DNA from: Bacteroides mediterraneensis
GTDB lineage: Bacteria > Bacteroidota > Bacteroidia > Bacteroidales > Bacteroidaceae
Assembly: GCF_900128455.1 (NCBI RefSeq)
Contig: NZ_LT635783.1
Span: 3,842,359 to 3,906,358, forward strand
Direction of reading: 5' to 3'
Length of the DNA stretch: 64,000 bases
Part shown: one piece after another, positions 57,742 through 64,000 of the stretch
Layout: each line of letters opens with the position of its first letter
Numbering within the stretch: position 1 is the stretch's first letter
Notes under the pieces: generated by a model
What the model was told of the DNA's origin: nothing
The model's input: only the letters and a program-made list of their open reading frames with translations
The model's database searches: none
Translations under genes and position numbers: made by a program

Positions 57742-60741
57742 ATGCAAAACAAAGGATTTGTAAAGGTTTTTGCGGTATTACTGACCCTTGCGTGTGCTTT
57801 TTACCTTTCATTCTCATTCGTTACCCGTTATCAGATGAACAAGGCGGCTGAGGACCCGAAGGGTTCGGCACATTACCTGGATTCCATGCAGAATCAGAAG
57901 GTGTGGTTGGGGATTTACACGCTGAAACAATGTCGTGAGATGGAAATCGGGTTGGGTTTGGACCTGAAAGGTGGTATGAACGTCATTCTGGAAGTTTCCG
58001 TACCGGACGTAGTGAAGGCGTTGGCCGACAACAAACCGGATGAAGCCTTTAACAAGGCTGTGGCTGAAGCTGCCAAATTGCAGATTAACAGTCAGGAAGA
58101 TTTCGTGACCCTGTTTATCAGAGAATACAAGAAACTGGCTCCGGAAGGCAAACTTGCTGAACTTTTTGCCACCCAGCAGTTGAAAGACAAAGTGAATACC
58201 CGTAGTACAGACGCAGAAGTAGAGAAAGTATTGCGCGAGGAAGTAAAAGCTGCCGTAGACAACTCTTACAATGTTTTGCGTACACGTATCGACCGTTTTG
58301 GTGTGGCTCAGCCGAACATCCAGACACTGGAAGGAAAGATGGGCCGTATCATGGTGGAACTGCCGGGTATCAAGGAACCGGAACGTGTGAGAAAACTCTT
58401 GCAGGGTTCTGCCAACTTGGAATTCTGGGAAACTTTCGAAGCAAAAGATATCGTGCCGGTATTGGCTTCTGCCGACAACCGTGCCCGTGGCTTGCTGAAC
58501 AACGAGGCTCCTGCTGATTCTGTACAGGCTGAAGCCGATACGACTGCAGTGGCTCAGGCTTCTGCCGTTTCTGCCAAAGACAGCCTGACGGCTGCCCTGA
58601 AGGGAGAAACATCGGCTGCTTCCAGTGCTGATATGGAACAGATGAAAAAAGAACATCCGTTGTTGTCTGTACTGCAGCTGAACCAGAGCGGAGTAGGTTG
58701 TATCGTAGGTTATGCCGATTATAAAGATACAGCGGATGTAAACCGCATCCTGAACATGAAGGCCGTGAAGGAAGTGATGCCGCGCGACCTGAAACTGATG
58801 TGGGGTGTAAGAGCTTCTGATTTGGATAAGAGCGGACGTATTTTTGAGTTATATGCTATTAAATCTACCCAACGTAATGGTCGTGCGCCGTTGGAGGGGG
58901 ATGTTGTTACAGATGCTCGTGATTCCTATGATCAGTATAACAAACCTTGTGTAACGATGGCTATGAATACGGAAGGTGCTCGTCGTTGGGCGCAATTGAC
59001 TAAAAAGAATGAGGGCCGTGAAATTGCTATCGTATTGGATGGATATGTATACAGTGCCCCACGTTCTAACGGTGAAATTGCTGGAGGTCATTCTGAGATT
59101 ACAGGTAATTTTACTCCAGAGCAGACAAAAGACTTGGCCAACGTGTTGAAATCTGGTAAGATGCCGGCTCCGGCACATATCGTACAGGAAGACATCGTAG
59201 GTCCGTCTCTGGGACAGGAATCTATCAACCAAGGTATTGTATCCTTCATCGTGGCTTTGATTGTCCTGATGGCTTACATGTGTGTGATGTACGGATTCAT
59301 TCCGGGTATGGTGGCTAACGGTGCGTTGTTCATCAACTTCTTCTTCACACTGGGTATTCTTTCCTCTTTCCAGGCTGCCTTGACGATGTCCGGTATCGCC
59401 GGTATGGTGTTGTCACTGGGTATGGCCGTGGATGCGAACGTATTGATTTATGAACGTACAAAAGAAGAGCTTCGTGCAGGCAAGGGAACCAAGCAGGCTT
59501 TGGCCGAAGGTTACAAGAATGCGTTCTCTGCTATCTTCGACTCTAACTTGACTTCTATCATCACAGGTATCATCCTGTTCAACTTCGGTACCGGTCCGAT
59601 TCGTGGTTTCGCCACTACCCTGATTATCGGTATCCTCTGTTCGTTCTTCTCAGCTGTGTTCTTGACTCGTCTGGTTTACGAACACTTCATGAACAAAGAC
59701 AAATGGTTGAACCTGACATTCACTACAAGCGTTTCAAAGAACCTGATGCAGAATGTACACTATAACTTCATGGGTATCACCAAACGTTCGTTCACGGTTT
59801 GGGGAATCATCATCGTAGTATGCATCGTTTCTTTCTTTGTACGCGGACTGGCACAGAGTATCGACTTCACTGGTGGACGTAACTTCGTGGTTCAGTTTGA
59901 ACAAGTGGTACAGCCGGAAACCGTACGCGACTTGCTGCAGCCGAAAGTGGGAGATGCCAACGTACAGGCCATTGCCTTGGGTACAGATGGAAAGACTATC
60001 CGTGTGACTACCAACTACCGCATCAATGAAGATTCTCCGACAATCGATGCCGAAATCGAGGAGTTCCTTTACAATGCGTTGAAAGAAGGTAACTTGCTGG
60101 GTAAGGGTACTACGCTCGAAATCTTCATCGACCGTGATAACCGTGCCGGAGGTTCTATCATCAGTTCTCAGAAGGTAGGTCCTAGTATCGCCGATGACAT
60201 CAAGACATCCGCTATCTGGTCGGTTGTACTGGCTTTGATTGCCATCGGTGTGTATATCCTGATTCGTTTCAGCAACATCGCCTTCAGTATCGGTGCTACG
60301 GTGGCATTGATGGTGGATACCGTATTGATTATCGGTGCCTACTCTTTGTGCTACGGATGGATGCCGTTCTCTCTGGAAATTGACCAGACGTTCATTGGTG
60401 CCATCCTGACGGCCATCGGTTACTCTATCAACGATAAGGTGGTCATCTTCGACCGTGTGCGTGAGTTTATTGGTCTATATCCAAAACGCGAACGTGCCCA
60501 GCTGTTCAATGACTCATTGAATACGACCTTGGCCCGTACCATCAACACTTCTTTGAGTACGTTGATTGTATTGCTGAGTATTTTCATCCTGGGTGGTGAC
60601 AGTATCCGCAGCTTTGCATTCGCCATGATTTTGGGTGTGGTAATCGGTACATTGTCTTCTTTGTTCGTGGCTGCTCCGGTAGCTTACCTGACTATGGGAC
60701 ACAAGATGCCGAAGCAAGTAGGTGAAGCAGAAGAAGCATAA
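57742..60741 (+). CDS. secDF: Fused protein translocase subunit SecDF
   Basis: Proton-driven membrane factor that pulls preproteins through SecYEG. 999 residues; SecD half (FSFVTRYQMN first helix, GLGLDLKGGMNVILEVSV, VLRTRIDRFGVAQPNIQ, the P1 loop, GMAVDANVLIYERTKEELRAG) and SecF half (SIDFTGGRNFVVQFE, GYSINDKVVIFDRVRE, ARTINTSLSTLIVLLSIFILGG). A low-complexity Ala/Ser/Glu-rich insertion of about 50 residues lies near residues 250-300. Codon use changes sharply between about 58,830 and 59,130 (AT-ending codons), suggesting a recombined patch. Confidence 0.96.
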   Translation: MQNKGFVKVFAVLLTLACAFYLSFSFVTRYQMNKAAEDPKGSAHYLDSMQNQKVWLGIYTLKQCREMEIGLGLDLKGGMNVILEVSVPDVVKALADNKPDEAFNKAVAEAAKLQINSQEDFVTLFIREYKKLAPEGKLAELFATQQLKDKVNTRSTDAEVEKVLREEVKAAVDNSYNVLRTRIDRFGVAQPNIQTLEGKMGRIMVELPGIKEPERVRKLLQGSANLEFWETFEAKDIVPVLASADNRARGLLNNEAPADSVQAEADTTAVAQASAVSAKDSLTAALKGETSAASSADMEQMKKEHPLLSVLQLNQSGVGCIVGYADYKDTADVNRILNMKAVKEVMPRDLKLMWGVRASDLDKSGRIFELYAIKSTQRNGRAPLEGDVVTDARDSYDQYNKPCVTMAMNTEGARRWAQLTKKNEGREIAIVLDGYVYSAPRSNGEIAGGHSEITGNFTPEQTKDLANVLKSGKMPAPAHIVQEDIVGPSLGQESINQGIVSFIVALIVLMAYMCVMYGFIPGMVANGALFINFFFTLGILSSFQAALTMSGIAGMVLSLGMAVDANVLIYERTKEELRAGKGTKQALAEGYKNAFSAIFDSNLTSIITGIILFNFGTGPIRGFATTLIIGILCSFFSAVFLTRLVYEHFMNKDKWLNLTFTTSVSKNLMQNVHYNFMGITKRSFTVWGIIIVVCIVSFFVRGLAQSIDFTGGRNFVVQFEQVVQPETVRDLLQPKVGDANVQAIALGTDGKTIRVTTNYRINEDSPTIDAEIEEFLYNALKEGNLLGKGTTLEIFIDRDNRAGGSIISSQKVGPSIADDIKTSAIWSVVLALIAIGVYILIRFSNIAFSIGATVALMVDTVLIIGAYSLCYGWMPFSLEIDQTFIGAILTAIGYSINDKVVIFDRVREFIGLYPKRERAQLFNDSLNTTLARTINTSLSTLIVLLSIFILGGDSIRSFAFAMILGVVIGTLSSLFVAAPVAYLTMGHKMPKQVGEAEEA

Positions 60742-60766
60742 TAATAAGCATTTTGATATAATTTTG

Positions 60767-60805
60767 AAGAACGGCTGTTTTCCTCGTGAAGACAGCCGTT
60801 CTTTT
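60767..60805 (+). terminator. Terminator of secDF
   Basis: AAGAACGGCTGT (60767-60778) pairs with ACAGCCGTTCTT (60792-60803), followed by TT. Confidence 0.85.
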
Positions 60806-60825
60806 ATGCGTTCTTTCGTGCTGGG

Positions 60826-60869
60826 AAAACGCCTTTACGTTTCAAATCAAACGTAAAGACGTTTTTTAT
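60826..60869. repeat. 22-bp-period palindromic array, two units
   Basis: Units start at 60826 and 60848 (22 bp apart), each AAAACG/CAAACG, six bases, CGTTTC/CGTTTT, four bases, the same consensus as the 26.2-kb array. The spacers CCTTTA and TAAAGA are complementary at 5 of 6 positions, giving a 17-bp stem with one mismatch and a 6-nt loop. Lies between secDF and the convergent HTCS gene; on the minus strand it could also end HTCS transcripts. Confidence 0.75.
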
Positions 60870-60888
60870 CGGATGTGAGAAATGGATT

Positions 60889-63800
60889 TCAACCTTCTTT
60901 TTCTTCGGTCGTATCTTCGATAGAAGCTCCTGTCAGCTGCTTCAGATAGTCGGAGGCCGACATGCCGAATTCTTCTTTAAAACACTGGCGGAAATACACG
61001 TTGCTGTTGATGCCCACTTTGAAGGCGATTTCGGAGATGGTATATTTGCCTTCCAGCAGGTATTTCTCAGCTAGTTGCATTTTGATTTTCCGGATATATT
61101 CATTGGTAGACATCCCTGTAAGCGCTTTGACTTTCCGGTAAAGCGTGGAACTGCTCATGCATAATGCGTTGGACAAAACCGTGATATCCACATTTTCCGC
61201 TGCAGAGAGGCTTTCCGTTATGATATGGGTAATCTTGTCCAGAAATTCCTTGTCCAGTTTGTTCATTGATTCCGTGATGATGGCCCTCTTTTCCTCCATG
61301 CTTTGTCTTTGTGGCTTCTCCGGCCGGATAGCGAAACGTTCGGACAGCAATCGCCGTTGTGCCAGCAGGTTGCTGATTCGGCTCTGCAACAGGCTGGCAC
61401 TGAAAGGTTTGGTGAGGTAGGAGTCGGCTCCGGCCTGATACCCTTCTTCCTTGTCGGTGATGCTGTCTTTTGCCGTGAGGAGGATGACCGGGATGTGACT
61501 GGTACGGATATCCGTTTTCAGCTTCTGGCACATCACGATACCGTTCATTACAGGCATCATGATGTCACTGACGACGATGTCGGGGGCACAGTCGGTGGCT
61601 ATTTTCAATCCTTCCTTTCCATTAGAGGCCGTTTTCACTTCATATAAATCCGTGAAAGCATCGACAATATAGTCGCGGATGTCGGCATTGTCTTCCACCA
61701 CCAGTACGATGGGACGTGAATTTTTCGCATTGTCTGCCATTTCCAGTTTCTCGATGTTTTCTTCTTTCGCTTCCTGTATGTCCGTATGTACATCCTCTCC
61801 ATGTAAGGCGTTGGGATAAGTGTTGTTGGCCTGTAAGCGCAGATAGAAAGTCGTGCCGATGTCAGGGAGGCTTTTCACTTGGATATCTCCCTCATGCAGG
61901 GTAACCAAGTTCTTTACCAGAGCCAGTCCGATGCCTGTTCCCGAAGCCTGATGTTCTCCGCTTTCCTGATAATAGCGTTCAAAGATATGGTCGAGTGCTT
62001 CCTTCCCGATACCATAGCCAGTGTCTTCCACGGAAAGTTGTGCATATCGTATGTCGTTTTCCGTGACCCATTCAGCCCGTACACGTACATATCCTTTGTC
62101 AGTATATTTCAGGGCATTGGAAATCAGGTTGTCCAGAATCATCATGATGACCTCCTTGTCGAAAAACAGAATCATGTTCTCTTCTTCCACCTCTATTAAT
62201 ATCTGTATGTTGGGATTGTTGTTCAACTCCTTGTATTTCAGTCCGGTTTCATAGACCGCGCTGGTCAGATTCCCTTTTGTGACACACAGTTTCTTGTTCT
62301 GAGTCTCCGTTTTCCGGAAATCCAGTATCTGGTTAATCAGATTCAGCAGGCGGACAGCACTTTGGTGGATAACCGAAATCCGGTGATGGTCTTTGGGAGA
62401 AAGGCTGCTGTTTTTCACCATGTCTTCCAGTGGTCCTAGAATCAAGGTAAGCGGCGTACGTAATTCGTGTGTAATGTTGGTGAAGAACCTCAACCGTTCG
62501 TCATTCAATCTCTGTTCCTGTTCGTGACTCATCTTTTCAGACTCATACAGATACTCCAGGTTCAGTTTGCGTTTATAAGCCCACAGTCCGCCGATGAGGA
62601 TTCCGATACCTCCAAGTACGTAAAGAATTTTTGCCCACCAGGAGAGCCAGAGGGGAGGAGCGATGACGATTTCCACTTTTGAGATATCGTTGGACCATTC
62701 TTGGTTCCGGATGCGGGTTTTTACCTGGAACTCATATTTCCCCGGCGGCAGATTGCGGAAAGTCACGTTGTGCGGGTCTTTCACTGTGTACCACGCGTTT
62801 TCAAGCCCCTTCAGCATATAGGCATATTCCACTCTTTCGTTCAAGGAATAATCCTGTATGTGGAAGGAAATATTGAAATTGTTCTGCAAAAATTTCAGCT
62901 GTATACTCTCTTGGTTAATCAGGGGGATTTCCGTTTCATTGCTGTTTTCCGAGGTCAGCGGTTCATATATCGTTATTTTTCCGATAACGGCTTTGGGAGA
63001 TTGTTTTTTATCCAGAATCTGGCTGGGGGTAAAATAGCACAATCCGTTGGTCGAACCGAAGTAGAGAGTATGGTTTTTATCTTTGCAAACACTTCTACCC
63101 ATAAAACTGGCCATGGGGATATTGTCCCTGTAATCGTAATTGTAGATGTTCTGTCTGTCTTTTGATAAACAGCTGATTCCTTGGTTGGTACTGAACCAGA
63201 TATTTTTGTCGTCATCCTCTGTGATGGCCCAGATAAAGGTGTTGGTCAGTCCTTCATTGCGTTGGAAAATTTTATATTTCCAGGGGGACTGGTTGGATAT
63301 TTGTACCAGACCTTCTCCTGTGGCTGCCCATATCGTTCCCTGAGAATCTTCAAAAAGCTGGTTGATGGTATTGGATGGGAATCCTCTGAAAGTGTTGAAC
63401 TCCTTTAATTGTTTCCAATTGGGAGAATAAAGAAAAATTCCACTTCCAAAACTTCCTACCCATATTTGCCCTTTGGAGTCTTTGATGACTGAGCGTACCA
63501 GATTGTCGGGCATATTGATGTGATGGAGAATCTTTTGGGAGTTTCTGTCTATCTGAAAAACCCCTTCGCTCGTACCTACCCAGATGATGCCTTCCTTATC
63601 CTCAAAGAGTGACCGCACGTCATAGGTAGCCTGTTCCTTGGGAAAGATTTGCCGGAAGTTTTTAGTATGCTTATCATAGAACATGATACCTCCATAAAAG
63701 ATGCCGAACCAAAGGTTGCCTTTCTGGTCACACAATGCGGCCTGTATGGAGTTTCCACTAAGGTTTCCACTGTTTTCGGTATAAGTCGCTATTCTTTGTC

Positions 63801-64000
63801 CGTTTTCCAGTACGTTGATGCCTCCTCCGTCTGTGCCCACCCATAAAATGCCTTGTTTGTCAATGCAGACAGCACTGGCGATATGGGCATTTAAATTGCT
63901 TCCCGGAGAGTTGGGGGAATAGCTGAACGATTTGAACAAGGCTGCATTGGGACTGAGAAAGTTCACTCCTCCTCCCCATGTGCCGGCCCAGATGTTCTGG
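60889..64000 (-). CDS. Hybrid two-component system regulator (HTCS), 5' partial
   Basis: The frame is open to the right edge, so the start lies beyond it (visible end reads IWAGTWGGGVNFLSPN). Order: beta-propeller repeats (ILWVGTDGGGINVLENG, NLWFGIFYGGIMFYDK, GQIWVGSFGSGIFLYSP), a Y_Y_Y domain (PPGKYEFQVKTRIRNQEWS), one membrane helix (ILYVLGGIGILIGGLWAY), HisKA (FFTNITHELRTPLTLILGP), HATPase (SVEDTGYGIGKEALDHIFERYY), receiver (IVVSDIMMPVMNG with the phospho-acceptor Asp) and AraC HTH. In Bacteroides such proteins sense oligosaccharides and switch on a linked polysaccharide utilisation locus, probably to the right of this window. Confidence 0.96.
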   Translation of the reverse strand, partial: QNIWAGTWGGGVNFLSPNAALFKSFSYSPNSPGSNLNAHIASAVCIDKQGILWVGTDGGGINVLENGQRIATYTENSGNLSGNSIQAALCDQKGNLWFGIFYGGIMFYDKHTKNFRQIFPKEQATYDVRSLFEDKEGIIWVGTSEGVFQIDRNSQKILHHINMPDNLVRSVIKDSKGQIWVGSFGSGIFLYSPNWKQLKEFNTFRGFPSNTINQLFEDSQGTIWAATGEGLVQISNQSPWKYKIFQRNEGLTNTFIWAITEDDDKNIWFSTNQGISCLSKDRQNIYNYDYRDNIPMASFMGRSVCKDKNHTLYFGSTNGLCYFTPSQILDKKQSPKAVIGKITIYEPLTSENSNETEIPLINQESIQLKFLQNNFNISFHIQDYSLNERVEYAYMLKGLENAWYTVKDPHNVTFRNLPPGKYEFQVKTRIRNQEWSNDISKVEIVIAPPLWLSWWAKILYVLGGIGILIGGLWAYKRKLNLEYLYESEKMSHEQEQRLNDERLRFFTNITHELRTPLTLILGPLEDMVKNSSLSPKDHHRISVIHQSAVRLLNLINQILDFRKTETQNKKLCVTKGNLTSAVYETGLKYKELNNNPNIQILIEVEEENMILFFDKEVIMMILDNLISNALKYTDKGYVRVRAEWVTENDIRYAQLSVEDTGYGIGKEALDHIFERYYQESGEHQASGTGIGLALVKNLVTLHEGDIQVKSLPDIGTTFYLRLQANNTYPNALHGEDVHTDIQEAKEENIEKLEMADNAKNSRPIVLVVEDNADIRDYIVDAFTDLYEVKTASNGKEGLKIATDCAPDIVVSDIMMPVMNGIVMCQKLKTDIRTSHIPVILLTAKDSITDKEEGYQAGADSYLTKPFSASLLQSRISNLLAQRRLLSERFAIRPEKPQRQSMEEKRAIITESMNKLDKEFLDKITHIITESLSAAENVDITVLSNALCMSSSTLYRKVKALTGMSTNEYIRKIKMQLAEKYLLEGKYTISEIAFKVGINSNVYFRQCFKEEFGMSASDYLKQLTGASIEDTTEEKEG

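Noticed and set aside
60889..61531. Separate small ORFs inside the HTCS gene on either strand
   Set aside because: The HTCS frame is continuous through the receiver and AraC domains; the others are frame shadows.

Overview
The window looks like chromosome from a gut Bacteroidales bacterium (Bacteroides or Phocaeicola type). The evidence is a fused SecDF, Bacteroidales-restricted families (DUF3575, DUF3868, DUF3836, DUF3810, DUF2851, Mfa/FimB fimbrial lipoproteins), a hybrid two-component regulator fused to an AraC domain, a menaquinone-type frdCAB operon, and many promoters with the Bacteroides -7 box TAnnTTTG, several with a TTG or TTTG box 20 bp upstream. I see no tRNA, rRNA, insertion sequence, prophage or CRISPR array.

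Layout. 1-3040: a GH20 beta-hexosaminidase lipoprotein cut by the left edge, then rdgB. 3037-19540, almost all minus strand: a membrane-anchored winged-helix regulator, a CAT-like acyltransferase overlapping panE, ychF, a DUF3836 protein, polA, (plus-strand polyprenyl synthase), deoC, mazG-like, dtd, uvrC, apt, mnmG, ybeY and an SpmA-SpmB fusion. A perfect 16-bp parS-like palindrome lies between apt and mnmG. 19641-29960, plus strand: DUF3810 protein, GNAT-like protein, parE, coaD, S41 protease and frdCAB.

30249-43733 is the main accessory region. A TPR/membrane/AraC-type regulator is split by a -1 frameshift. It is followed by a promoter region with a 21-bp-spaced direct repeat, and then by a seven-gene fimbria operon: DUF3575, DUF3868/OmpA-like, Mfa1-like fimbrillin, Mfa2/FimB-like anchor and three large fimbrial lipoproteins. 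A thioredoxin-like DUF5106 lipoprotein follows. The fimbrial genes are visibly more AT-rich than their neighbours.

44703-60741 is mostly housekeeping: dprA, thioesterase, dus, DUF2851, dapB, two tandem signal-peptidase-I paralogues (the second lacks both catalytic residues), WbqC-like, two overlapping rhomboids, an EEP-family phosphoesterase, an M3 peptidase and secDF. The right edge cuts a hybrid two-component system regulator.

The most unusual signal is a family of four intergenic arrays (about 4.13, 26.21, 47.49 and 60.83 kb). All are built on an exact 22-bp period of short palindromic units, but with different core words. In the 26.2-kb array the spacers of different units are exact reverse complements, giving perfect 18-bp stems. 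The arrays always lie beyond the 3' end of at least one gene and match no standard feature class known to me.
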